Source of the DNA: Metarhizium brunneum
Lineage: Eukaryota > Ascomycota > Sordariomycetes > Hypocreales > Clavicipitaceae
Reading direction: 5' to 3'
Assembly: GCF_013426205.1 (NCBI RefSeq)
Contig: NC_089423.1
Span: 124,001-188,000 of the forward strand
DNA: 64,000 nucleotides
Positions 44,487-55,209 of the stretch are shown in pieces (positions within the stretch are counted from its first letter, which is position 1; each line of letters opens with the position of its first letter). A program made the translations under genes and the position numbers. The notes under the pieces were generated by a model that was given only the letters and a program-made list of their open reading frames with translations, was not told the DNA's origin and did not search any database.

Positions 44487-44491
44487 CATCG

Positions 44492-44927
44492 TGTTACGAC
44501 CCAGCACGTAGGCTGCAGGTTGGGCCGGCTGCATGGAGCCGCCGGGCGGCACAGGCATGACGGGCCACGGAACATTGGTCGGCACGACAGGACCAATGGG
44601 AAGGACGCTCAGTTATTATAAGTGAGCATGCACAACGCTCACCAGTGTTTGGAAGTGAGCATCGAGGATGCTCACCTCCGCGATAACTAGCAACCGTAGT
44701 ATATAGGGACCCCCAAATTCGCTTCATAGATAGCCTCTAGCTCCTTAGCTTTCAACACAGATCATTACATTGAATAAGCCTCGCTTACAACTCTTTGACT
44801 CTGATCACTTGGTTACGGTCTACGACCTATTACCAACGTAACACCCAACTGCTCAGATTGACTGCCCTAGTGGCTCTGCCAACATAAACTACGACTAGTT
44901 TATCCCTTGGGAACCTTAGCCGTTACA
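44492..44927 (+). repeat. 3' LTR of copy A
   Basis: 436 bp, same sequence as the 5' LTR as far as compared, ending CGTTACA and followed by the target duplication TTAGG (44928-44932). Confidence 0.95.
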
Positions 44928-47191
44928 TTAGGGGGATATTTACTAGAATAATAAGCTTAAGCTAGCTTTATACTGCGCCTAAATTACGCTATTATAAGAT
45001 AAAAATAAGAATAATAAGCTTATACTAGCTTTAAGTTATATTTAAGCTATAATACTATAAAATAAAAACCTAATAATTCTTATATAAAAAGAAAGCTTAT
45101 AAGGGTAAAAAATATTTATAAGGTCTAGTTTAAAGGCATAATAAGGCTATATAAGGCTATTTATTTCTCTTTTTAGGATTATTTAAACTAAAAAATAATA
45201 AAAGCTAATATAATAAATTATATACTTAAGGGTACTAAAATTAATATAAAAATAATATAAGCTAAGCATAAACTTTTATTATAAAGAAGAGGTAAAAAAA
45301 ATATTATCTTAGCCTTTTAGTTTAGTATAAGTAAATACTAACTAATAGCAGAAAGCTATTAAATTATATACTTATTATTAGATAAATATTATAAGTTAAG
45401 TAAAACACTTTAAGAAAAGTAAAGCTTTTAGCTTATATATATTACTTAAAAATAAGTATAAGTTAAATATAATAATAAATAAAGCAGTATATTATAAAAA
45501 CTAGAGCAGATATAAAAAGGTATATTATTATAATAGGGTTCTATTAAATACTACTAAAAACTAAAAAAAAACTACTTAAAGCTAAGCTAGGGCTGAACTA
45601 AGAGCATAAGTTAAAGGGACCTAAGAACTAAGGGTATTAATACCTTATAACTAAGCTAAATAAAAGAGGAATAAGAGCGGCGTAGTATAAAGTATAAAGC
45701 GGTTAAGTATAATAAAATCCTGGTTAAATATATAAGGGCTAGGGACCTTAATAAGAAAAGTTTAATTAACCCTTTTAATAATTAAAATAGGTAAAGGTAT
45801 AATAGAAGTAAGAAAGTTAAAGCTAAGAAAATTAGTAATAAAGCAGGGGGGATAATACATAATATACTAATAACTAGCAAATAGGTTAAAATTACTTAAA
45901 TATAAGCTGGTACTAGAATAGTATAAAGTATTAGTAATAAGGGCTAAAAGTATTTAATATAAAATACTAGGAATATTAGATAAGATATAAGCAATATAAA
46001 ACCTAGAGGTATAAGTGCTAAATAAAGTGTAAATTAAGAAATATATAATAAGAATAAGCTTAATAGTATAATTAGCCTAAGCCTTTTAAGATTAAATAAT
46101 ATTAAAAGCACAATACTAAAAGACCTTAAGGTTAGGTAAAATACTAAGAGGTAATAATTAGTTAAGGCTAAAGTTATTACTAGCTAGGTTAATATTACTC
46201 TTATTATTAGTATTATACTAATTATTAAAGTTAATATTATTATAAAATAAGTCCTTATTAAGGACTAGAATAATAATAAAAAAAGTAGGCTAATAAATAA
46301 TACTCTTATTAAGGGCTAAGGCAATAGCGGTAAAAGAAAGCTAGGGAGTATAATAAGCAAAAAGGGTTATAAACTAAGTAATAACTTAATATAGCTAATA
46401 AGTTTTATATATAACTAGGCGCTATTACTAAACTAACTTATACTAATTAGCGGTGATCTAAGTAATAAAGGCGGTTATACTGCTTTGCTTATAAAAGAAG
46501 TTAGTTAAAATAAGTTTACTAGCTTATAATAAGTCTTACTTATACCAGCCAGGGGTTAAAAAAGTATTTATTAAAATAATAGCCTGGTTAAAAAATTAAT
46601 TATAAGCGTTAATAGCCTAAATTACCTTAGAGTTATAATAGGCGTAATTAAGTATAATCTTAAATTTCCTTATAATAAAGGTAAATAAAGCTAAGAATCT
46701 AGTATAATACACTTTTTAGCTATTAGTTATATTTTTCTTAAGGGTTATAAATATAATATACTGCTTATTAGTATATAAGTATATAACTTTTTTTTATTAA
46801 TAGCATAATTTCATATTCCTAGTAAAAATATACGTTTCTTAGTAATAGTATTTATAAGTATTATAATAAGCCTTATAAGCTATATTAGGTCTAGGTATAT
46901 ATCTCCCTTTACTTATATTTATAATTTATTAGTAGTAAAATATATAAAGGTTAGGTATTTTATTATTATTAGAGAGATTTTTATTATTTAAGTTGCTCTT
47001 AATAATATACTTACCTAGGTAGTAATCACGGCCAGGGCTAAGGGGGCGGTTTAGGGGCGTTAGGTTAGGCGTGGTAATAGTAATAAATATTTTTTTTCTT
47101 TTTTATATTTATAAATAAAATAGCTTAAGGAAAAAACGTTTTAAGATAAAATAGCAATAAGAGTATAAGCAAAGAGGTAATTAGGCAGTTC
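44928..47191. other. RIP-degraded interior of the host element between the two insertions
   Basis: 2.26 kb of AT-rich sequence with almost no CpA/TpG, continuing the old element downstream of its chromodomain remnant. No frame is readable with confidence. A GC-richer island at about 47025-47080 stands out and is unexplained. The last five bases (AGTTC) are the target duplication of copy B. Confidence 0.6.
47187..47191. repeat. Target site duplication AGTTC of element B (left)
   Basis: AGTTC here and at 55003-55007 immediately flank the LTR ends of copy B. Confidence 0.9.
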
Positions 47192-47627
47192 TGTAACGGC
47201 TAAGGTTCCCAAGGGATAAACTAGTCGTAGTTTATGTTGGCAGAGCCACTAGGGCAGTCAATCTGAGCAGTTGGGTGTTACGTTGGTAATAGGTCGTAGA
47301 CCGTAACCAAGTGATCAGAGTCAAAGAGTTGTAAGCGAGGCTTATTCAATGTAATGATCTGTGTTGAAAGCTAAGGAGCTAGAGGCTATCTATGAAGCGA
47401 ATTTGGGGGTCCCTATATACTACGGTTGCTAGTTATCGCGGAGGTGAGCATCCTCGATGCTCACTTCCAAACACTGGTGAGCGTTGTGCATGCTCACTTA
47501 TAATAACTGAGCGTCCTTCCCATTGGTCCTGTCGTGCCGACCAATGTTCCGTGGCCCGTCATGCCTGTGCCGCCCGGCGGCTCCATGCAGCCGGCCCAAC
47601 CTGCAGCCTACGTGCTGGGTCGTAACA
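47192..47627 (-). repeat. 3' LTR of copy B
   Basis: 436 bp, TGTAACGG...CGTAACA on the + strand, the reverse complement of the copy A LTR. Confidence 0.95.
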
Positions 47628-47632
47628 CGATG

Positions 47633-47643
47633 TCCCCTCTCCC
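47633..47643 (-). other. Polypurine tract, copy B
   Basis: On the + strand TCCCCTCTCCC, the complement of the polypurine tract of copy A, 5 bases inside the 3' LTR. Confidence 0.8.
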
Positions 47644-47755
47644 ATGGTCTTGTCCTCAAGACCTAGGCCTTGTTTCATAAGTAGTTCCTCTGCCCTTTTC
47701 TTTTCGTTGGTAAGTTCCTCTTTCTTTTCATCCTTTGTGATGTCCTTCTGACGCC

Positions 47756-48401
47756 ATGTCCAGTCGTACCGTCGTTCCTCGTACCCGAAAGCGAAAAGAT
47801 CCCTCGTTGAAGGCTCCTTCTACCTTACGGAACGATCGCTTGGCTGATTCCATTGAATCGTTTGGTTACGACGTCATGCCGTGTTCCTTTTGTTCCGCCC
47901 GTGGTCTTCGTTGCAAGATGATTGAGCGTTCCTCCAAGTGCGGGGAATGCGTGCGGCGGGGGCGTTCCTGTGATGCTTCTGGTGTCGCGATTAGCTCGCG
48001 TAGGTGTCCTTTTTGTGTGTCACTGTTTTTTGCTAATGAGTGTCCTTGTAGTTGGTCGCATTATTTCCGAATCGAAACGTTTGGATCAGGAGGAAGAGAG
48101 AGCGGAAGAGCAAATGCTCAAGGCTCAGGCTGAGTTGAATGAAGCGCTGGCCCGTCTAGCGCGACTGCGCCGCCAAAAGCGGCAGTTGGTTACCAAGGGT
48201 CAACAAATGACTCGCTTGGGTCTGCAATCGCTGGATGAGTTGGAGGAGGAGGAGCGTCGCGAATCCGAGGCTGTTATCGATGCGCAATCTCTAGGCGCTA
48301 TTGACGTGTTGGATTGGAACGCTGTGTTTGGGGATGCCTTGTTGAATGCTGCTGGTGATACTGCCGTAATAGGTGCTGGCAATTCTTCAGGTGCTCCGTA
48401 G
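47756..48401 (+). CDS. Antisense Zn2Cys6-like coiled-coil protein of copy B (spliced)
   Basis: Exons 47756-47999 and 48052-48401 encode the same 197 residues as the copy A antisense gene. The ATG is at 47756, the intron is 48000-48051 with branch-like tgctaat, and the stop is at 48399-48401. The splice join reads SS-L-GRIISESK and links the six-cysteine cluster to the coiled coil in frame. Its preservation in both copies shows the copies are recent, but does not by itself prove selection. Its 3' end overlaps the copy B pol frame by 104 bp on the opposite strand. Confidence 0.75.
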
Positions 48402-51400
48402 GTTCCCATGTGTTTTCCTCGTCTCCATAGCTTTTCCATTTAATGAGATATTGGCGTGTTTTGTTTCTTGTCCTCATGTCTAAGATCCGTTCTACTTCAT
48501 ATTCCGTTTCGTTCATGACTTCGATGTCTTCTTCTGCTGGTGCATTGTTTGGTGCTTTCTCAAGAAGTGAAATGTGTACTATAGGATGATTCCTCATAGT
48601 CTTTGGTAATGAAAGTTCGTAGTTGTTTGTCGATATTCTTTTCTTGATAGCGAATGGTCCTAATTTTTTGTAGTCCAATTTGTCGCTTGGTCGCGTTGTT
48701 TTGATGTTTCGTCGGAGTAGGTAGACCATGTCTCCCTCCCCAAAGATTGGTCCCTTCGATCTTTTACGATTATGGTATTGTGCCATTCTGTTTCGTACGA
48801 ATTCCAATTCGTGTCGCATTTCTTCGTGCAATCTCTTCAGTTCATCTGCTTGCAGCATCGCTCGTTCTGCTTGCGGTCCTTCGCGCTGTGTTCGAAATAC
48901 TTCGGGATTAAATCCGTAATTGGCGTAGGCTGGTGTTTGCTTTGTCGATTCTGATATCGAGCTATTGTAAGCCAATTGCGCTGTAGGTAACCATTTAACC
49001 CAATCGTCCTGTTGATGATTGATGTAACATCGTAGATACTGTTCAAGCGTCTGGTTCAATCTTTCCGTCTGTCCATCTGTCTGTGGATGGTATGCGGTGC
49101 TTAACTTGTGATTCGTTCCAAGTTGTGCCATAAGTGCTTGCCAAAACTTAGAAGTAAATGTACTTCCTCTGTCCGATATGATTTCTTCTGGCAGTCCATG
49201 GTTACTTGCTATTGTTCGTAAGAACACATATGCAAGTTCTTCTGCATTGCTTGCTTCTCTGTACGGTAAAAAGTATCCGTATTTTGTGAGTCTATCCGTG
49301 ACCACGAATATGCTGTCATATTCCACGTTGGTCATTGGTTCTTTTGACATTGGTAGCTTCGTAATATGATCGAAAGCTATCGATTCCCATGGTCGTGTTG
49401 GTACTGGTAATGGTTGCAGTTCTCCGTATGGCTTATGTCGTGAAGCCTTACTTTTTCCGCATTGTATGCATTCGTTGACAACCTTTTCGACCATTTTCTT
49501 GATTCCTGAGAAATCGTATTGTCGTCGTATCTTATCCAGTGTCTTGCGGATTCCTTGATGTCCGTAGACTGGATGTTCATGCATTTCTTTGATGCATTCT
49601 TCTTGTAATTCTGGTGGTATCCAGATTTTCTCTCCATACATTGGTACTCCTCCTGGGTGGCATGTGCATCCCGTCGGTACGTCCCCAATGTGTTGTATAT
49701 TGTCTGTTGCCCATTGGTGTATTTTGCCGTATACTGGGTCTTCTTTCTGTACTTTCAATATGGCATTCAGTTGTTTCTGCTGGAAATTGCCATTTTTATT
49801 GATCTCAAGGAGTGGTCCTGTTGCTGTAGGTACTCCTGTATCGTAGTCGCTTCTTCGACTTAGAGCGTCTCCTCGTCCGTTCTCGGATCCTTTTCGATGG
49901 ATGATTTCGTAGTCGAATTCTGAAAGATATTCGGCCCATCGAATTTGTCGTCCATTCAATTGTTGCGTCGTCGCAAAATGAGAGATGTTCTTATGATCGG
50001 TATACACCTTAACTTTGTGTTTGCTTCCCATGAGATAGTGTCTAAATTCCTTGAAAGCATTGATGATTGCTAGGAATTCTTTGTCGTAGATGGGGTAGTT
50101 GAGTTCTGCTCCATGAAGTTTCTTCGAGTAGAACGCAATAGGGTGTAGTTTTCCGTCATCGTCTCTTTGTCCAACTTGTGCTCCTAGAGCAAAGTCTGAT
50201 GAGTCGGTTTCTAGTTCCGTTTCTTTTTCTGGGTCGAAGGTTCTCAAAACAGGTTCGGATGTGATGAGTTCTTTGATCTTGTCAAAGGCACATTGCGCCT
50301 CATCGTTCCAATTCCACTGCTTATCCTTCTTGGTGAGTTCATCCAAGGGTGCTGCGATTTCGCCGTAGCTCTTGATGAATCTCCTGTAATAGTTCGCAAA
50401 GCCTCTAAAGCTTTGTATGTCCTTGACATTCTTCGGTGTTGGCCAGTTCCTTACTGCCTCAATCTTTGTCTTTTCCATTCGTATCTCGTTTGGTCGTATC
50501 GTGTGTCCTAGGAAGTCTACTTCCTGGGTATGGAATTTGCTTTTTGCTGGTTCCACTAGTAACTTCGCGTCTTGTAGCGCTTGTAGTACCTTGTGTACAT
50601 GTCTTTTGTGGTCTTCCAGGGTTTTTGAGAAGATCAGTATATCGTCCAGATACACTACCACAAAATTGTCCAAATATTTTCGTAGTACGCTGTTGATCAT
50701 TCGTTGGAATGTCGCTGGTGCGTTGGTAAGCCCGAATGGCATTACCAGGTATTCGAATAGTCCGAACTTCGTTCTAAAGGCTGTCTTCCATTCATGGCCT
50801 TTCTTTATTCGAATCAAATTGTATGCTCCCTTCAGGTCCAAAGCGGTGAACCAATTCATTCCGTGCAATCGGTCCCGTAGTTCCGATATTAGTGGCAACG
50901 GTGTTCGATCCTTCATGGTAATCGCGTTCAATCGCCGATAGTCCACTACTAACCGCAGTTTCCCGTTTTTCTTTGGAACAAACATAACTGGGTATCCAGC
51001 TTCTGATGTGGATGCTCTGATGTAGCCTTTCGCTAACATCTCGTCGATGTACTCCCGTAGTGTTTCGAGTTCTCTTGCGTTTAAGTTGTAAATCTTATGG
51101 AATGTTGTCGACTTTCCGTCTATCAATTCAATCTGATGATCCCATTGGCTGTGTTCTGGTAATCCGGTTTCTAATTCTTCTGCGAATAATTTTTCGTATT
51201 TCCGGTATTCCTTAGGGATATTCTTGAGTCTTTCTTCTTTCGTTATTGGGCTTTTGTCGTCTTTATCGTTCTCGTTCCTCTTTTCTCCTTCGAGTTTCTT
51301 GTTTGTGTTCGCGAGGTCTTTCCTTAAGGTGGCAATAACCTTTCGGATCTTGGCTTTTGTCTTCTTGTTGCTTATTGTTGTTCGTATCCCGGTTTGTAGC

Positions 51401-52122
51401 GCCGTCGAGGTCGTTACGGTGGATCCAATTGTTTTGACTGCTTTTCTGCCGCTTGTTTGTTGTCGTTGGTCCTTGGATAACTTGCTTGAAGGTTCTTTTT
51501 CTTCAGAACTCTGTTCATGAGCTAAGTTATGACGAAATTTCGTTCTTTCTTCCGAATTCTGCTGATTCTGTTGGCCTGAAGTCTCGTTCCACTTCAGTTG
51601 GCCTGTCCTCCAGTTGATCAGTGGGTTACTCTCCCATAACCATGGGTACCCTAACACTAGGTCGTGTTCCGATACGTCCATAACATCGAGTTGAATCACT
51701 TCTGAATGACTTTGAATCTGTACTTCGAGATGATCAGTCTCTTGGTTAATGATTCCGTCATTATAGGCAAAAAGTTTTCCTTCGATATCAGTTAACTCGT
51801 ATGGTGCCTCTTTGTGTTTCCACGGTAGTTGGTAACGATTCACAACTCTGGGTGAGATATAGTTGCCCATCGCGCCACTGTCCACAAGTATGCGAACGCG
51901 ATGTCCCATGACTTCGGCGTCTAATACCATTTTGTCGCTTCGTCCGTTCTGGGTTGCGTTGAGGGTCATTAGCGTCTTTCTTTTCATGCCAGCCTGTAGC
52001 CCTTTTACAGATGGCGTGCCTCGTTTTTTGAGTTTTCCGGAATAGATTCTTCTGCGATTTGTCGTTTCATTTCTTGGTACCATTCTGTAGGTCCAGTTCC
52101 GTTTTGCGGGTGCTTGAAGCAA
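48298..52122 (-). CDS. pol: Pol polyprotein, copy B
   Basis: Identical in translation to copy A pol: protease DSGA, reverse transcriptase YLDD, RNase H, integrase HHCC and DDE, and a terminal chromodomain, all uninterrupted. It is entered by -1 frameshift from gag at 52023-52029. Two full-length uninterrupted copies with identical proteins mean this element is probably still capable of transposition; that is an inference from sequence integrity. Confidence 0.95.
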   Translation of the reverse strand: MLQAPAKRNWTYRMVPRNETTNRRRIYSGKLKKRGTPSVKGLQAGMKRKTLMTLNATQNGRSDKMVLDAEVMGHRVRILVDSGAMGNYISPRVVNRYQLPWKHKEAPYELTDIEGKLFAYNDGIINQETDHLEVQIQSHSEVIQLDVMDVSEHDLVLGYPWLWESNPLINWRTGQLKWNETSGQQNQQNSEERTKFRHNLAHEQSSEEKEPSSKLSKDQRQQTSGRKAVKTIGSTVTTSTALQTGIRTTISNKKTKAKIRKVIATLRKDLANTNKKLEGEKRNENDKDDKSPITKEERLKNIPKEYRKYEKLFAEELETGLPEHSQWDHQIELIDGKSTTFHKIYNLNARELETLREYIDEMLAKGYIRASTSEAGYPVMFVPKKNGKLRLVVDYRRLNAITMKDRTPLPLISELRDRLHGMNWFTALDLKGAYNLIRIKKGHEWKTAFRTKFGLFEYLVMPFGLTNAPATFQRMINSVLRKYLDNFVVVYLDDILIFSKTLEDHKRHVHKVLQALQDAKLLVEPAKSKFHTQEVDFLGHTIRPNEIRMEKTKIEAVRNWPTPKNVKDIQSFRGFANYYRRFIKSYGEIAAPLDELTKKDKQWNWNDEAQCAFDKIKELITSEPVLRTFDPEKETELETDSSDFALGAQVGQRDDDGKLHPIAFYSKKLHGAELNYPIYDKEFLAIINAFKEFRHYLMGSKHKVKVYTDHKNISHFATTQQLNGRQIRWAEYLSEFDYEIIHRKGSENGRGDALSRRSDYDTGVPTATGPLLEINKNGNFQQKQLNAILKVQKEDPVYGKIHQWATDNIQHIGDVPTGCTCHPGGVPMYGEKIWIPPELQEECIKEMHEHPVYGHQGIRKTLDKIRRQYDFSGIKKMVEKVVNECIQCGKSKASRHKPYGELQPLPVPTRPWESIAFDHITKLPMSKEPMTNVEYDSIFVVTDRLTKYGYFLPYREASNAEELAYVFLRTIASNHGLPEEIISDRGSTFTSKFWQALMAQLGTNHKLSTAYHPQTDGQTERLNQTLEQYLRCYINHQQDDWVKWLPTAQLAYNSSISESTKQTPAYANYGFNPEVFRTQREGPQAERAMLQADELKRLHEEMRHELEFVRNRMAQYHNRKRSKGPIFGEGDMVYLLRRNIKTTRPSDKLDYKKLGPFAIKKRISTNNYELSLPKTMRNHPIVHISLLEKAPNNAPAEEDIEVMNETEYEVERILDMRTRNKTRQYLIKWKSYGDEENTWEPTEHLKNCQHLLRQYHQQHSTRHPQTQRSNPTRQ
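51988..52029 (-). promoter_or_regulatory. Programmed -1 frameshift signal, copy B
   Basis: On the minus strand the slippery A-AAA-AAC (52023-52029), 7-nt spacer and 9 bp interrupted stem-loop are the same as in copy A. Confidence 0.85.
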
Positions 52123-54503
52123 AACCCATCGTCAAACATTTGACATAGGCGATTGTAAATTTGGTTTTTCATTTCTCCGTGTTTTTCGCATCTTGGGTTG
52201 TCGCAGTTTACCGCATATTTCCTGTTGCATCTGGGGTTGAACTTCTGTTCGTTGTACCACTTATCCAACTGTTGTTCACTGTGGTATGTTGATTCTGTGG
52301 TTCCCCTGGGGTCTTTCTGTTCGAGTATGTCTAATGCTCGCTGTGTCCGTTTGTATGCTGCTGGTGTTCCACATTGCCACTTGTGCCATTCCCTGGCCTT
52401 ATCTACCATATGTTCTGAACAATTAGGTAGTGGGCATACCATGTGGTCTTTTGTTTCACATCGAGGTGACTTGAGTAGTAACTCCCTTCTGTGTGTTGGG
52501 ATTTTTCCCTCATACACATACTGATGCCACTGCCTGTTCTTCGTATGTACATGTAACTGGCATGTGTCTGATTCACATACGTCCGTAGGATCTGTATGAG
52601 CTCGGCATTTGATGGGTGTGTTTGAATCGGGTTCCAAGATCATCGTTTGATCGTTATTGATTATCTTCACTCTCCATTCTAGGAGTTCCCATCTGAAGTA
52701 TGGTGCTTTGATCGGATATCCTTTCATCCTGATCGGAAACGCATCCAATCGTGCCTTGGTTTGAAAGTGTGCCTGGCACATTGCAAACGCGCATGATGCC
52801 CATGCTAAACGTGTATGTTCCGCGTGTCTTGGTGAGAGTCTAGGATCGTCTTCCTTCTCTCCTTCCGGAAACCATAGTGTCTGGTTTTCCATTGCCGTGG
52901 TGGTGTCCACTGCTAGAATAGGAATTGCGAAATGTTTTCCTGTTGGTGCGGGGAAATATCGCTGTACAGCTTGTTCTTGTGTGGCTGTCAGCCTTGCAGG
53001 CGTTTCTTCCTCGCTTCGTTCGTCTTCGGACGCTTCTGGAGTATCTAGGATTGCGTTGTCGTCATCGACGCTCATTTCCCTTACTCTATCTTCCGGTTCG
53101 TCGAAGGTGGTGAGGATTTGTGCGTCTTGCTCCTCCCTATATTGTTGTTCCCTTCGATTCTTCCTTGCTTCTGCTTGTTGTCGCACCCAATCGAGAATTT
53201 CTTGGTGCGAGTCTTCGTCCAAATATTCTGGCGATTTTGGTTCATGGAGTTCCTTTCGTCCCGTCATTGCAAGCGTTCTCTTTTCCATTGATTGTTCGTC
53301 CAGGTCTTCTTGTACCAGTTGTTTGGCTACTTGCAGTCCGTTTCCTATGAAGTTCATAATTTTCTTCTTTGGTTTTCTTGGTTCTTTTGGAAACCATCCT
53401 CTTTCTTGTTTGCTGCTCATGTGAACGTAGCAGTTGTCGTCATAGCAGAAGGTCCAGTTGAGGTTCTTATGTTCCACCTCTGATTCGGTAACTTCGATTT
53501 TCTGTTGGTTAGTAGAATTGAGTTGTTTCTTACCTCCTTCTGGTACTGGCTTCCATTCTTTCCTGGGTTTCTTGCATTTATTGGCGAAATGTCCTGGTTT
53601 TCCGCAGTTGTAGCATTTCTTTTCCTTTTTGTCGTCTTTCTTGGTAGCGTCAAGCTCCATTCGTCCAGGGTTAAGAGTGTGACCATAGGCAATAGGTTCG
53701 TCACGCTTTCTGCGTTGATTGGCTTGGTAACTCTTCCCTTTGGCAGGGCTCCAGGTTCCTTTACCCTGTTTCTTCTGTATGCGTCGCTGATACTGTCTGT
53801 CGTCGATTCGTACCGCCATAGCGATGTAGTCCGATAAGTTGTCTGGTCTGTTCTCCCTGTAGAGTTCATCTTTGACTTCTTCCTTAAGTCCTTTATAGAA
53901 AGCTGACATAAGAGGTTCGTCCTCCCAGTCAAGCTGAGATGCAAGTTGTCTGAAGCGAGCGGCATAATCGGATGCCGATCCCTTCTGCTTGAGCCCGTCG
54001 ATGTAGTACTCAGCAGCCCTAGCTTCGTCAACTGTTCCAAAGGCCTTTTTGATAGCTTTTTCGAATTCATCGTAACTTTCGAAAATGGTGTTGGTTTCTT
54101 CTTCGCGGTCGTCTTTTTCTTTGTTAAGGTAGTCCCTCATAATGGGTTCAAACCATGCGAGTGCCACTCCCGTCATACACCCTCCTGCGTGCAGTACCTT
54201 GGCAGAGGATTCTTCCATTTTGGTCGGGAATTGTCGGTGGTAAGCCCTGAGTTGAGTGAGGAATCCTTGAAGCGCACCCGGGGATCCGTCGTACGGTCCT
54301 GGTGACCTGGGTCTAAGGATTTCTCCCAAGTCCTTTTTAATTGTGGCCGCAGTCGTGGCTTGTTCCTGCCGTTCTTCTTCCATCTGTTGGACCCGTTCCC
54401 GAAGGCGTATGATCTCAGCAAGCATGTCGTGAGCAGAGATGGTGGTTGGTCCCTCTCGGGTTTCATTGGATCCAGATGCGGTGGTAGTCTCGCGTGGTGC
54501 CAT
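52005..54503 (-). CDS. gag: Gag polyprotein, copy B
   Basis: 832 residues from the ATG at 54503, identical in translation to copy A Gag: coiled coil, capsid-like domain, CCHC knuckle and the long C-terminal extension with repeated C-x7/9-C-x4-C-x2-H modules. It ends inside the frameshift stem. Confidence 0.93.
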   Translation of the reverse strand: MAPRETTTASGSNETREGPTTISAHDMLAEIIRLRERVQQMEEERQEQATTAATIKKDLGEILRPRSPGPYDGSPGALQGFLTQLRAYHRQFPTKMEESSAKVLHAGGCMTGVALAWFEPIMRDYLNKEKDDREEETNTIFESYDEFEKAIKKAFGTVDEARAAEYYIDGLKQKGSASDYAARFRQLASQLDWEDEPLMSAFYKGLKEEVKDELYRENRPDNLSDYIAMAVRIDDRQYQRRIQKKQGKGTWSPAKGKSYQANQRRKRDEPIAYGHTLNPGRMELDATKKDDKKEKKCYNCGKPGHFANKCKKPRKEWKPVPEGGKKQLNSTNQQKIEVTESEVEHKNLNWTFCYDDNCYVHMSSKQERGWFPKEPRKPKKKIMNFIGNGLQVAKQLVQEDLDEQSMEKRTLAMTGRKELHEPKSPEYLDEDSHQEILDWVRQQAEARKNRREQQYREEQDAQILTTFDEPEDRVREMSVDDDNAILDTPEASEDERSEEETPARLTATQEQAVQRYFPAPTGKHFAIPILAVDTTTAMENQTLWFPEGEKEDDPRLSPRHAEHTRLAWASCAFAMCQAHFQTKARLDAFPIRMKGYPIKAPYFRWELLEWRVKIINNDQTMILEPDSNTPIKCRAHTDPTDVCESDTCQLHVHTKNRQWHQYVYEGKIPTHRRELLLKSPRCETKDHMVCPLPNCSEHMVDKAREWHKWQCGTPAAYKRTQRALDILEQKDPRGTTESTYHSEQQLDKWYNEQKFNPRCNRKYAVNCDNPRCEKHGEMKNQIYNRLCQMFDDGFCFKHPQNGTGPTEWYQEMKRQIAEESIPENSKNEARHL

Positions 54504-54555
54504 GTTGACAGTTATCAGGTATTGCTCAGAGTGACGCGGTAGTAGTCTGAACAAG

Positions 54556-54565
54556 AGCTTTCAAC
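54556..54565 (-). other. Self-priming primer binding site, copy B
   Basis: Minus-strand GTTGAAAGCT, one base from the 5' LTR, complementary to the LTR segment AGCTTTCAAC, as in copy A. Confidence 0.65.
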
Positions 54566-54566
54566 G

Positions 54567-55002
54567 TGTAACGGCTAAGGTTCCCAAGGGATAAACTAGT
54601 CGTAGTTTATGTTGGCAGAGCCACTAGGGCAGTCAATCTGAGCAGTTGGGTGTTACGTTGGTAATAGGTCGTAGACCGTAACCAAGTGATCAGAGTCAAA
54701 GAGTTGTAAGCGAGGCTTATTCAATGTAATGATCTGTGTTGAAAGCTAAGGAGCTAGAGGCTATCTATGAAGCGAATTTGGGGGTCCCTATATACTACGG
54801 TTGCTAGTTATCGCGGAGGTGAGCATCCTCGATGCTCACTTCCAAACACTGGTGAGCGTTGTGCATGCTCACTTATAATAACTGAGCGTCCTTCCCATTG
54901 GTCCTGTCGTGCCGACCAATGTTCCGTGGCCCGTCATGCCTGTGCCGCCCGGCGGCTCCATGCAGCCGGCCCAACCTGCAGCCTACGTGCTGGGTCGTAA
55001 CA
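54567..55002 (-). repeat. 5' LTR of copy B
   Basis: 436 bp LTR, followed on the + strand by the target duplication AGTTC (55003-55007). Confidence 0.95.
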
Positions 55003-55209
55003 AGTTCTAATTAAAATAATTAAAATATTAAGATAGCTAAGAGGAGAAAAAAGAAAGTTATAATAAGTAGGCAAAAATATTTTTGTTTTCTAGAGGGGCT
55101 GTTTTATACCTTATAAGGGGGCTAAAATAAATAAGAGTAGAGGTAAAGCATATATATATTTAGCTCTAGAAGGGGGGGTTATTTAGTAATATAAGTAAGT
55201 AAAAAGGTA

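Larger units (their letters stand above)
37117..44927 (+). mobile_element. Intact Ty3/gypsy chromovirus, copy A
   Basis: 7,811 bp with 436 bp LTRs (TGTTACG...CGTTACA), a 5 bp target duplication, a self-priming site, gag, pol with chromodomain joined by a -1 frameshift, an antisense gene and a polypurine tract. The base composition is normal, without RIP, although it sits in a RIP-destroyed element. Every reading-frame boundary is mirrored in copy B (positions sum to 92119) and the translations are identical, so the copies are very young. Confidence 0.95.
47192..55002 (-). mobile_element. Intact Ty3/gypsy chromovirus, copy B
   Basis: Same 7,811 bp element as copy A in inverse orientation, with its own target duplication AGTTC, so it is an independent insertion and not a segmental inversion of copy A. 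All coding frames are intact. The two copies face each other tail to tail over a 2,264 bp spacer. Confidence 0.95.

Noticed and set aside
44301..44491. Sense-strand frame rich in Lys/Glu between pol and the 3' LTR (EERRYDWTWRQKDITKDEKK...)
   Set aside because: Probably a by-product of the CT-rich leader of the antisense gene read in complement; no ATG, and it runs into the LTR.
46700..47080. Possible antisense Zn2Cys6-like remnant in the outer RIPed element
   Set aside because: A Tyr pattern could reflect mutated Cys with x2 and x6 spacing on the minus strand, but the second half of the cluster does not fit and the sequence is too degraded.
37117..55002. Single inverted duplication rather than two insertions
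   Set aside because: Each copy has its own distinct 5 bp target duplication and the flanks are not inverted repeats.
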